From Dietzia cinnamea NBRC 102147 (GTDB lineage: Bacteria; Actinomycetota; Actinomycetes; Mycobacteriales; Mycobacteriaceae): 44,332 nucleotides of DNA. Both the position numbers and the translations under genes were made by a program. The notes beneath the pieces were generated by a model, which saw only the letters and a program-made list of their open reading frames with translations, had not been told where the DNA came from and ran no database searches. The stretch covers positions 1 to 44,332 of the forward strand of contig NZ_BCSW01000026.1 in assembly GCF_001571065.1 (NCBI RefSeq). Direction: 5' to 3'. This document shows positions 19,357 to 26,779 of this stretch, one piece after another (positions within the stretch are counted from its first letter, which is position 1; each line of letters begins with the position of its first letter).

Positions 19357-21513
19357 CTACATGGCCACCGGCGGGTGCAACCGCTCCAGCGTCCACACAC
19401 GATTGCGATGCGCCGCCCATGTACTGATGCCGATCGCACCCACCGTCACCAACGTCAGAACCAACACCGGAATCCACATCTGCGAGGGGCTGCCGCCCAT
19501 GATGGTCTGCCGTAGCCCCTGCACGGTGTAGGTCATGGGGTTGAACGGGTGGATCCAGCGGAAGAACGCGGGCTCGACCGCGGTCGGATAGATGCCGTCC
19601 GCCGAGGTCAGCTGCAGCATCAGCAGTGCCATGGACAGCACTCTGCCGACCGACGGGCCGAACACCACGTTGAGCATCTGGATGAGTGAGATGAACGCCA
19701 CCGCCGACAGCGCCATGATGGCCAGTGCGCCCATCGGGTGAACCGGCGTCATGCCCAGACCGAAGCGCAGCACCAGCAGAATCACCACCGCCTGCCCGAG
19801 CGCCAACAGCAGCGCCGGCTGCAGCGAGGCCATCACGACCCGCAGCGGGTGCAACCGTGTGGCCACGGCGCGCGGCTGGAGTGGCGTGAGCAGCAGCCAG
19901 ATCATGATCCCGCCCACGAACAGTGCCAGCGGCACGAAGAACGGGGCGAACCCGTAGCCGAACGTCTCCGCCGGGTTGTCATATATCGACGTGAGTGTGA
20001 TCGGGTCTCCGATCGTGCGCGCCATGTCCTCGCGGTGCTGGTCACTCCACTGCGGGACCCGGTCGGCGCCGGCGGCCAGTTCGCTCGACAACCGGCCGGT
20101 GCCGTCTTTGAGGGTGTGTGAGCCGTCGGCGAGCCGGCTGGTGCCGTCGACGAGGCGGCCGGTGCCGTCGGTGAGGTCGCCGGTGCCCGCGGCCAGGGTG
20201 GCCGCGCCCTCGTCCAAGCGTGCGGCGCCCTCGTCGAGCTGGCGCACGCCGTCGACGAGGGTGGTGGCGCCCGTGTCGAGTCGTTGCAGTCCGTTGTCGA
20301 GTTGCGCCGCGCCGGCGCCCAGGGCGTTGATCCCGGTGAGGAACTCGCCGGAGGGGTCGTTGAGTGCCGACGACAACTCGCGGGCGCCGTCGCGCAGCCG
20401 GTGCAGGTCCGACAGTTGCGACGAGCCGGCGCCGAGGCCCTGCGATTCGAGTTGGTCGGCCAGGGTCTCCAACTGCACGGAGACCGGTACCCCGGCCGAT
20501 CCGGCGGAGCTCCCCGATCCCGCGGACCCCGGAGCGGTGGCCAGGCCGGTGGTGGCCTCGACCTGCCTCATCTGCGCGGCGGCCTGCCGCAGCGGGGCGA
20601 TCGCGGCGTTCTGTGCCTGCGAGAGCTGATCCAGGACACCGGCGAGCTGGTCGACTCCGCCGCTGACCTGCGCGGCCCCGTTCCCGAGCCGCTGCACTCC
20701 GCCGTCGAGGCGCTGGACGCCCTCGTTGAGCTGCGTCGCGCCGTCGGCGGCAGTGCCGATCCCGCCGGCCAGCTGGTCGACTCCGGAGCGGGCCTCGTGG
20801 ATCTTGGTGGCCAGCTGGTGGTTGCCGTCCGCGAGCGTGGCGGCGCCCTGGTCGAGGGTGCGGGCGCCGGCGTCCAGTTCGGCGGACTTTTCGCTCAGCT
20901 CGGTGATGCCGTCGTCGAGTGTGCCCGCGCCGTCGTCGAGCTGCGCGGCACCGTCGGCGGCCTCGCGCAGCCCGGCGCCGGCATCCTGCACACCCACGAG
21001 GACTTTGTCGACGGCCTGCGCTGAGATGGCCGAGCCCACCGCGTTGTGCAGTTCGGCTGTGGCGCTGCGTCCGATGAGGCTGGACAGGTAGTTGCCGGAT
21101 TGGTCGTAGGTGACGGTGATCGCGGCCTGCCGCGGGTCGTCCCCGGTGGGTGAGGCGACGGATTCGCTGAACTCCGGGGTCAGGCGAACCACGAAGTTGT
21201 AGTGGTGATCGGACAGTCCGGCTTCGGCCTCGGCGGCGTCGACCAGTCGCCAGTCGAGCTGGTCGTTCTGCAGGAGTTCGTCCACCACCTGGTCGCCGGC
21301 GCGTAGTGGTTCGCCGTCGACCTGCGTCCCGGTGTCGTCGTTGACCAACGCGACCGGCAACTGGGAGGTCCGGCCGAACGGGTCCCAGAAGGCGGCGAGG
21401 TACAGGGCGCTGTAGAGCAGGGGCATGAGCACCAGCACGACTATCGCCACTCGCGGTAGCCGTCCGCGGCCGAAGCGTTTGAGCTCACTGCCGATGGACA
21501 GTCCGGAGATCAT
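19357..21513 (-). CDS. YhgE/Pip-family membrane protein with coiled-coil repeats
   Basis: The 718-aa protein has one N-terminal membrane helix (about 22-44), then an extracytoplasmic region of roughly 420 residues. Much of that region is built from repeated LDDGAxxLxDGxxxLxxG-type units (about 170-460) predicted as coiled coil. Five C-terminal membrane helices follow (about 500-690, ABC-2-like). This is the YhgE/Pip architecture (phage infection protein; related to the membrane components of type VII secretion in Gram-positives). Export or receptor roles have been proposed for the family. The start overlaps the stop of the ABC-like gene as ATGA, so both are made together. Confidence 0.9.
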   Translation of the reverse strand: MISGLSIGSELKRFGRGRLPRVAIVVLVLMPLLYSALYLAAFWDPFGRTSQLPVALVNDDTGTQVDGEPLRAGDQVVDELLQNDQLDWRLVDAAEAEAGLSDHHYNFVVRLTPEFSESVASPTGDDPRQAAITVTYDQSGNYLSSLIGRSATAELHNAVGSAISAQAVDKVLVGVQDAGAGLREAADGAAQLDDGAGTLDDGITELSEKSAELDAGARTLDQGAATLADGNHQLATKIHEARSGVDQLAGGIGTAADGATQLNEGVQRLDGGVQRLGNGAAQVSGGVDQLAGVLDQLSQAQNAAIAPLRQAAAQMRQVEATTGLATAPGSAGSGSSAGSAGVPVSVQLETLADQLESQGLGAGSSQLSDLHRLRDGARELSSALNDPSGEFLTGINALGAGAAQLDNGLQRLDTGATTLVDGVRQLDEGAARLDEGAATLAAGTGDLTDGTGRLVDGTSRLADGSHTLKDGTGRLSSELAAGADRVPQWSDQHREDMARTIGDPITLTSIYDNPAETFGYGFAPFFVPLALFVGGIMIWLLLTPLQPRAVATRLHPLRVVMASLQPALLLALGQAVVILLVLRFGLGMTPVHPMGALAIMALSAVAFISLIQMLNVVFGPSVGRVLSMALLMLQLTSADGIYPTAVEPAFFRWIHPFNPMTYTVQGLRQTIMGGSPSQMWIPVLVLTLVTVGAIGISTWAAHRNRVWTLERLHPPVAM

Positions 21514-22283
21514 GCGAGGCCTTCCTTGGTGGCGGGGACGGTGACCATGTGGTGCTCGGGCGAGCCCGCGGGCAGGGAGTCCACGGAAGACAGGATGACG
21601 GTGCTCTGGTCGGCGTCGGCGATCTCGGCCAGGCGCTGCAGCGCTCGTGCGCGTTCCGCGGGAACGCGGACCTGTTCGATGTCGTCCACTACGAGTATCG
21701 GCGTGCCCTCGTAGCGGGCCAGCGCTATGCGCAGCAGCAGGCGATCCAGTTCGGTGAGGTCTCCGATGTAGGTGCGCAGCCCGGGCAGGCGGAGGTCCCC
21801 GTACACCGGGCCGAGGAGCTCTTCGAGTTGGGCTGGGCCGGTGCGGCCACGCGGGCGCCACCACGGGCTCATCCACGCGCGCTGCTCCGCCACGACCGTG
21901 CGGACCGTGACCGCCGGGTCCAGCTCGTCGATGCCCGAGAATCCGGCGATCGCCGACCGGGTGAAGATCTCGCGACTGCCCGTGTGACCGAGCACCTCGA
22001 GCCGCCCCTCGGTGGGTGCCATTCGACCGGCCAGGGTGAGCAGGAGGCATGTGCGGCCGTTGCCGGGGTGGCCGCGCAGGACGGTGATTCCGCCGCGGTC
22101 GATATCCAGATCCAGGGGGCCGAAGACCCGGCCGTGGTCGCCCACCAGCCCGAGGCCGCGAGCGCGCACCGCTGGTTCCGGGACTTCAGGTGGCTCAGCG
22201 TTTTCGGGGGACTCAGCGCTTTCGGGGGGCTCAGCGCTTTCGGCGGGCTCAGCGTTGTCGGGGTTCTCGCGTGCAGTGGTCAT
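21510..22283 (-). CDS. Degenerate ABC ATPase-like partner of the YhgE/Pip protein
   Basis: The 257-aa protein has ABC-ATPase layout but altered motifs. Walker A reads GHPGNGRT, with Arg in place of the catalytic Lys; Walker B reads ILVVDDI, with Asp where Glu is usual; and the LSGGQ signature is replaced by DLTELDRLLLRIALARYEGTP. An N-terminal segment is built from Glu/Ala/Ser/Pro hexapeptides encoded by an 18-bp tandem repeat. It is coupled to the YhgE gene by ATGA. ATP binding without normal hydrolysis is my inference. The in-frame ATG at 22313 is an alternative start; neither has a good ribosome-binding site. A TATAAA box lies upstream on this strand near 22395. Confidence 0.75.
   Translation of the reverse strand: MTTARENPDNAEPAESAEPPESAESPENAEPPEVPEPAVRARGLGLVGDHGRVFGPLDLDIDRGGITVLRGHPGNGRTCLLLTLAGRMAPTEGRLEVLGHTGSREIFTRSAIAGFSGIDELDPAVTVRTVVAEQRAWMSPWWRPRGRTGPAQLEELLGPVYGDLRLPGLRTYIGDLTELDRLLLRIALARYEGTPILVVDDIEQVRVPAERARALQRLAEIADADQSTVILSSVDSLPAGSPEHHMVTVPATKEGLA
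22192..22263 (-). repeat. Four tandem 18-bp repeats inside the ABC-like gene
   Basis: Units of the type GGCTCAGCGYTTTCGGGG (plus strand) repeat four times with few changes. They encode acidic hexapeptide repeats (AEPPES-like) in the N-terminal extension of the ATPase-like protein. The period is a multiple of three, so copy-number changes keep the frame. Confidence 0.85.
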
Positions 22284-22467
22284 GGTGACGTCCCGGGTGG
22301 GTGAGGTCTTCATTGTTGGCGGGAGCGACCGGTGGCCGCGGCCGCGCGCTTCGTTGCGTACGCGGCGATCTCCAAAGCGGACTAGACTCCACTTTATACG
22401 CCGTTGCCGACTGCACCGAACGGCAGCTGGCCACGCCCCCCATACGGGCGGGTCACCCTCCAGTACC

Positions 22468-23601
22468 TCAGAACCAGTCGAGCGGTGTGCCGTAGAGCCG
22501 GTCGTGCGGGATGCTGCGGGCGATGAGGTCGGCGAGAACCTCGCGGTCGTTCATCAGCGCCGCGCCCCGGCGGGTCGGCCGTAGCTCGCCCTTGTACTTG
22601 CGCACCAGCCCCAGCGCCCGGGCCCAGTCCCGCAGCTGCCAGATCGGGAACGTGAGGTCCTCGCGGTTGTTCTTCCCGATCCACTGGCGGTCCCACCCGG
22701 TGTCGACCATCAGTTGCTCGACCACCGCCGGCGGCAGGTACCCGGCCGCGGTGAGTCTGACGCCGTCCCCGATCCGCTCGAGCAGGATCTGCAGCTTCTC
22801 GGCCTCCTCCAGCTGGATTTCCCGGAGGGTGGCGGGCATCTCCGCGACCCGGGCCACTCGCTGTTGGGCATCGTCGAGGTCGAACGCTTCCGCGTCCCAC
22901 CCCGCCCAGAACTCGAGGGTGTGCGGGTCCCAGCCGTCCGGGTCGGCGTCCCCGGCTATCCACTCGTTGTAGGACCAGATCCCCCCGCAGTCCTCCGGCG
23001 GGCATGCCCGGCGACCGGCCACCACCGTTGCATCCGGGACCTCGTCGTCGTCATGTTCCAGGACCTTCTCCACGGTGACGCGGTGCCACCAACTGTCACC
23101 GAAGTCGTACCAGTACAGGAACTTGTCGCCCACGCTGTGGGCCAGCTCGTCGAGCCGCACGTCGGCCTCGTCGAGTTCACCCATCTCCCCGGCGTCGGGG
23201 TAGTCCATGGAGCCGAAGTGCTCAGCGTCGCGGTCCTGGCGCGATGCCGAATGGATGAACTCGTGCAGGTGGCTGTTCGTCCAGCCCATGGCCTCCTGCA
23301 GGATCAGGTGCAGGCGCGGCAGCATGAGGTCGCTGCGCAGGTCCAGACGTCGCCAGATCGGCGGGGATGAGTCCAGCAGCTCCACCTTGACGCGGTACGT
23401 CACCGGTGTCTCGCGCCTCGGGTGCCGGCGGTTGACGGCCGGGCGTTCCCACGGCGACTGGTAGTCCGCCCCAGCCGCCAGCGAGGCCATCAGCTCGGTC
23501 TGCGGGACCCCCGCGCTCGCCAGCGCGTCGAGAACGGCCTGTTTCAGTTCATCTGCGGAGAGGTCGCCTGGCCCGTACGGGCGATCTGTCGAGGGCGTCA
23601 C
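22468..23601 (-). CDS. Plasmid pRiA4b ORF-3-like family protein
   Basis: The 377-aa protein contains the pRiA4b ORF-3 / IS1096 TnpR-like domain at about 65-240. Landmarks are YRVKVELLDSSPPIWRRLDLRSDLMLPRLH, LHLILQEAMGWTNSHLHEF, FLYWYDFGDSWWHRVTVE, and RACPPEDCGGIWSYNEW. A helical C-terminal half (about 250-377) ends in HDRLYGTPLDWF. The domain occurs on plasmids and chromosomes and its biochemical role is unknown. No transposase or resolvase catalytic motif is visible, so I do not call it a mobile-element gene. Confidence 0.88.
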   Translation of the reverse strand: MTPSTDRPYGPGDLSADELKQAVLDALASAGVPQTELMASLAAGADYQSPWERPAVNRRHPRRETPVTYRVKVELLDSSPPIWRRLDLRSDLMLPRLHLILQEAMGWTNSHLHEFIHSASRQDRDAEHFGSMDYPDAGEMGELDEADVRLDELAHSVGDKFLYWYDFGDSWWHRVTVEKVLEHDDDEVPDATVVAGRRACPPEDCGGIWSYNEWIAGDADPDGWDPHTLEFWAGWDAEAFDLDDAQQRVARVAEMPATLREIQLEEAEKLQILLERIGDGVRLTAAGYLPPAVVEQLMVDTGWDRQWIGKNNREDLTFPIWQLRDWARALGLVRKYKGELRPTRRGAALMNDREVLADLIARSIPHDRLYGTPLDWF

Positions 23602-23656
23602 CTCATCGACGATACGAGACTCGAGCGCCGTACCGGGGCATCCCGGGCCGGAGAAG

Positions 23657-23662
23657 TAGGCT
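23657..23662 (+). promoter_or_regulatory. -10 box of a probable leaderless promoter
   Basis: TAGGCT ends eight bases before ATG 23671, with no ribosome-binding site between. The same hexamer and spacing are found before the gene at 39808. Confidence 0.4.
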
Positions 23663-23670
23663 CACCCGCC

Positions 23671-24279
23671 ATGGACAACGTCGAACCCGGCCTCTTCGAC
23701 CTACCCGAACCCGAACCCGAGCCCGCGCCGCAGTCCTCGCCTGCGCGTCCCCGTCGCGGGAGGAACCGCGAGACGTGGTCCTGCACTGTCACCGCGGCGG
23801 TGTCCGTTGACGACCCGGCGGCGGTGACAGCCGAACTGACGCGGTACCAGGAGGACACCGTGGTGGTTGACGCGTTCTCCGGCGAGGTGATCGAGGATCC
23901 TGCGAGCGAGGAGGCGGGCCCCGATCCCGCCCTGCCGCCGCTGGAACAGCTGCCGTGGCTGATCTGGCCGACGCGCGGCCTGGAGGAACTCCTCGAAGAG
24001 GGCGCGTTCCGGGTGCTCGACGGCACCAGCACTGTGGTCCCCGAGGCGTCCGACCGCGGCACGCTCACCTGGACGGTCACGGTCAAGCTCACCGACGTCC
24101 AACTCCTGCGGCGCCTCGCCACGCGCGCCCACCCCGCCGACGCCGACCTCATCGCGGACAGCCTGGCGGTCGCCTGGCAGCACGCTGCCGACCCGTTCGC
24201 TCCCCTGCACTCGATCCCGGGAATCTCGTGGCGCTCGCTGTCCGTCGAGGTTCAGCACCTGCCGGCGCGAAAGGGATGA
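23671..24279 (+). CDS. Hypothetical protein, actinobacterial type
   Basis: The 202-aa protein has an acidic Pro/Glu N-terminus (1-35) followed by two similar beta-rich halves. Each contains a WSCTVTAAVSV-like or WTVTVKLTD-like strand, and a helical segment LPPLEQLPWLIWPTRGLEEL lies between them. No membrane segment or known domain is recognised. The start at 23671 rests on the leaderless promoter and on agreement with the gene's codon pattern; the frame opens further upstream inside the divergent gene. It is convergent with the RES toxin gene, and a hairpin lies between. Confidence 0.6.
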   Translation: MDNVEPGLFDLPEPEPEPAPQSSPARPRRGRNRETWSCTVTAAVSVDDPAAVTAELTRYQEDTVVVDAFSGEVIEDPASEEAGPDPALPPLEQLPWLIWPTRGLEELLEEGAFRVLDGTSTVVPEASDRGTLTWTVTVKLTDVQLLRRLATRAHPADADLIADSLAVAWQHAADPFAPLHSIPGISWRSLSVEVQHLPARKG

Positions 24280-24310
24280 CGACGACGAGCGCCTCCACTG
24301 CCCGGTCGGG

Positions 24311-24334
24311 CCCGCTCCCGCCGGCTGGAGCGGG
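24311..24334. terminator. Hairpin between convergent genes
   Basis: CCCGCTCC (24311-24318) pairs with GGAGCGGG (24327-24334) around an eight-base loop, following the 23671-24279 gene and preceding the 3' end of the RES gene. There is no T tract, as is often the case in high-GC actinobacteria. Confidence 0.5.
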
Positions 24335-24403
24335 TCCTGCTGCGACGACGCCGCCGCTGCGCCCCCCTCCGGCCCGCGAGTGGTCACACCCGTCCCCGCA
24401 CAG

Positions 24404-25051
24404 TTACCCCGTGCCAGCTGCCCAGTCTTCGTATCCGCCATGCGGTTGGCCTCGGTACCGGGTCCGTGTCACCAGCTCTTTCGGAGGGTGGGCCCCCTCC
24501 GCCGCCAGCGCCACGCGCAGCCATCGGTCAGGATCACGTCCTCGCACGGCGCTCGGGTCATCAGCGGCCAGCTGCTCATAGCGGCCCCCGAACACGGTGA
24601 GATTGACGCTGCCGGGTAGTGCCGCTGACGGCGCGAGCACCCCACGGTAGCGCTCACCCTGCAGCCATGCCGCCAATTTCTGACACTCGGCGTGGTCATC
24701 GGCTACCGCCACCTCGGGGTCCAGACCGCACGCCGTCCAGTCGTCGAACGTCGACAGGTCGGCGACGTCGTCCAGAACCACGTACGCCTGCCACAGCGAT
24801 CGTCGCTGCTCGACTACCGCCTCTGGAGTCCGCAGGGCGAAGTAGCGGACCAGCTCCGCCCACGCCCCCGCGGGCGACAACGCCAGGTACTGGGCGTAGC
24901 CCTCGCCTCTCCGATGCCAGCGACCGCTCGACTGCACGGGCACGCCGCCGAGGCCGGCGTCGTGCCAGAGCGGTGGCTGCGCGTGCCCCACCTGGCGAAA
25001 CGCGGCCCGTTCCACGTGTATCCGCGGGGGCGCCTTCCTAACGGAGGCCAC
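24404..25051 (-). CDS. RES-domain toxin (probable NAD+ phosphorylase/glycohydrolase)
   Basis: The 215-aa protein has the RES-domain pattern. GRWHRRGEGYAQYLALSPAGAWAE (43-66) contains the Arg, Tyr and Glu expected in the active site, RRSLWQAYVVLDDVADLS follows, and a later Ser lies in APSAALPGSVNLTVFGGRY (140-158). RES toxins such as MbcT and ParT deplete NAD+ or ADP-ribosylate targets and are neutralised by an Xre/MbcA/ParS antitoxin. The antitoxin gene lies directly upstream and overlaps it by 14 bases, the normal gene order for the type II RES-Xre family. The substrate of this member is not known. Confidence 0.85.
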   Translation of the reverse strand: MASVRKAPPRIHVERAAFRQVGHAQPPLWHDAGLGGVPVQSSGRWHRRGEGYAQYLALSPAGAWAELVRYFALRTPEAVVEQRRSLWQAYVVLDDVADLSTFDDWTACGLDPEVAVADDHAECQKLAAWLQGERYRGVLAPSAALPGSVNLTVFGGRYEQLAADDPSAVRGRDPDRWLRVALAAEGAHPPKELVTRTRYRGQPHGGYEDWAAGTG

Positions 25052-25688
25052 CGCGCGCGAATTCCAGAAGCTCTGCCTGCGCCCGGAGGTCGCCCTCCTC
25101 GAGCACCTCGAGCGGTGACCGTCCGTCGAGCTGCGGCACCGGGTTGTCGAACCACATTCGGACCCCGCGAGCCGTCATGGCCGTCCGCAACTCCACCACG
25201 AGCTCGGCCACCATCTGCAACCGCTCGAGCGCGGCTCTACGCGGCACCGCTCCGGCCCGCCAGTTGGCCAGGACCCGCGACTGTGCTCCTACAACCCGCG
25301 CGATGTCGTCAGCACTCCACCCATCCAGAGAGGTGTCGAGGAGCGCGAGCGCTTCTTGCGGATCTTCGATCCGGGCGAGGCGCTTCTGACGCTGTATCCG
25401 CGACAGGACAGTCCGCATCCCGACGAGGGCGACGAGCAGGTCGTCGGCGTCGTCTTGTTCATGTGCAGTCCGCGCACGGATGAGTAGGGACAACAGACCG
25501 TCGATGTGAACTCTCGGCGCTGTAGACGGCCACGAGTGGAGCAGTTCCAACGCGAAATCGGTGAGCTCGGTGATGAACTCGTCGGTCTGACGCCGATCCT
25601 CCGAGACCCCTGCCTCGATCGTGGCCGCAAGCGTCTCGGCCGCTGACCGGGCGGTGTCCTCCGCGCCTTCGAGCGTTGCTGCCATCAT
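25038..25688 (-). CDS. Xre/MbcA/ParS-type antitoxin of the RES pair
   Basis: The 216-aa protein has a long helical N-terminal half (1-105), a helix-turn-helix at about 118-150 (LDGWSADDIARVVGAQSRVLANWRAG), and the DUF2384 C-terminal cap VRMWFDNPVPQLDGRSPLEVL near 176-196 that inserts into the RES active site. The N-terminal extension is longer than in minimal ParS proteins. An inverted repeat overlapping the probable -10 box upstream suggests autorepression, as is usual for antitoxins. Confidence 0.85.
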   Translation of the reverse strand: MMAATLEGAEDTARSAAETLAATIEAGVSEDRRQTDEFITELTDFALELLHSWPSTAPRVHIDGLLSLLIRARTAHEQDDADDLLVALVGMRTVLSRIQRQKRLARIEDPQEALALLDTSLDGWSADDIARVVGAQSRVLANWRAGAVPRRAALERLQMVAELVVELRTAMTARGVRMWFDNPVPQLDGRSPLEVLEEGDLRAQAELLEFARGGLR

Positions 25689-25697
25689 TCCGTCCTT

Positions 25698-25719
25698 CTT
25701 CCAGTGCTATGGAAGTTTA
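25698..25719 (-). promoter_or_regulatory. Candidate autoregulatory operator and -10 box of the RES-Xre operon
   Basis: CTTCCA (25698-25703) and TGGAAG (25710-25715) form an inverted repeat with a six-base spacer, ten bases before the antitoxin start. On the minus strand the hexamer TAAACT (25719-25714) overlaps it and fits a -10 box, so a protein bound there would block transcription. Confidence 0.5.
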
Positions 25720-25909
25720 CCCGTAGATGGCCGTGGGCGGGACTTCTCGGAGACCGCGGTTCCAGGTACCTCCTCGACGGCGATGCAAGCCCACAACTGC
25801 CCGCAATCCGGACCAAACCAGACCGCAACCACCCCTAGCGTGGAAACCGCACGCAGCAACCTGCACGCGCCAACCCGCGCAAAAGAACGCGCCCGGCAGA
25901 AGGGACCCC

Positions 25910-26779
25910 ATGAAGATCGCCATCACGACCCCGCAGGGCAACGTGGGCCGCCACCTCACGCGCATGCTCATCCGCGCCGGGGCCAGGCCGGTCCTGCTCA
26001 CCCGCCACCCGGACCAGATCCCCGCCGAGCTCGCCGAGCACGCCGAACCGAGGCAGGCCGACTCCCGCGACCCCGACCAGGTCATCGCCGCCACGGCCGA
26101 CGCCGACGCCGTCTACTGGGTCGACCCGCCCGCCGAATCCCCCGATCCGCTGGACGACTACCGCCGCGCGACCGAGTCCATCGTCGCCGCGATCGAGGCG
26201 AACGGGATCGGCCGGGTCGTCTTCCAGAGCAGCGTCGGGGCGGAGAAGCGCCACGGCGCGGGCGAGATCGACGGCCTCGCGGAAACAGAAGTCGCCCTCG
26301 ACCAGACCACCGCTGCCGTCACCCATCTGCGCTGCGGCTACTTCTTCACCAACCTGCTGTTCGAGGTGGAATCACTCCGGGCCGGCCGGCTCCAGACCGT
26401 GCTTCCCCTCGACGCGCAAATGAGCTGGGTCGCCCCGCGGGACATCGCGGAGGTCGCGACGCTCACCCTGCTCAACACCGACTGGCGCGGGCGGCGCGTG
26501 CAGGCCGTCCACGGCCCCGAGGACCTGTCGTGGGCCCAGGTCGCGAGAATCCTCACGGAGGAGCTGGGTCGCGAGGTCCGCGCCGAGCGCATCACCGACG
26601 AGCAGATGCGCGACCAGTACCTCGGCGCGGGCATGCCACCGGCCTGGGCGGACGCACTCCTGGGCATGTCGACCGGCCTACGCGACGACTTCGTACCCGA
26701 GCAGGCCCGCTCGATCGTCACCACCACACCGACCCGCCTGCGCAGCTGGGTCCGCGAGGAGCTCGCCCCGATCGTGTAG
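25910..26779 (+). CDS. NmrA-like NAD(P)-binding protein
   Basis: The 289-aa protein is an atypical short-chain dehydrogenase of the NmrA/HSCARG type. The nucleotide-binding loop TTPQGNVGRHL (6-16) fits GxxGxxG loosely, Arg32 follows strand 2 (LLTRHPDQ), and VVFQSSVGAEKRHG (about 103-116) covers the SDR active-site region without the usual YxxxK. Family members act as redox-sensing regulators or quinone reductases. The ATG at 25910 follows AGAAGGGA; the frame is open upstream but without a ribosome-binding site. Its stop meets the stop of the truncated regulator on the opposite strand. Confidence 0.85.
   Translation: MKIAITTPQGNVGRHLTRMLIRAGARPVLLTRHPDQIPAELAEHAEPRQADSRDPDQVIAATADADAVYWVDPPAESPDPLDDYRRATESIVAAIEANGIGRVVFQSSVGAEKRHGAGEIDGLAETEVALDQTTAAVTHLRCGYFFTNLLFEVESLRAGRLQTVLPLDAQMSWVAPRDIAEVATLTLLNTDWRGRRVQAVHGPEDLSWAQVARILTEELGREVRAERITDEQMRDQYLGAGMPPAWADALLGMSTGLRDDFVPEQARSIVTTTPTRLRSWVREELAPIV

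Noticed and set aside
22192-22263. Regular 18-bp repeats considered as a CRISPR array
   Set aside because: The units are contiguous with no unique spacers, lie inside a coding frame and there are no cas genes.
22468-23601. pRiA4b ORF-3-like gene taken as evidence for an integrated plasmid or transposon
   Set aside because: The domain is common on chromosomes and no replication, partition or transposase gene, nor flanking repeats, accompany it.
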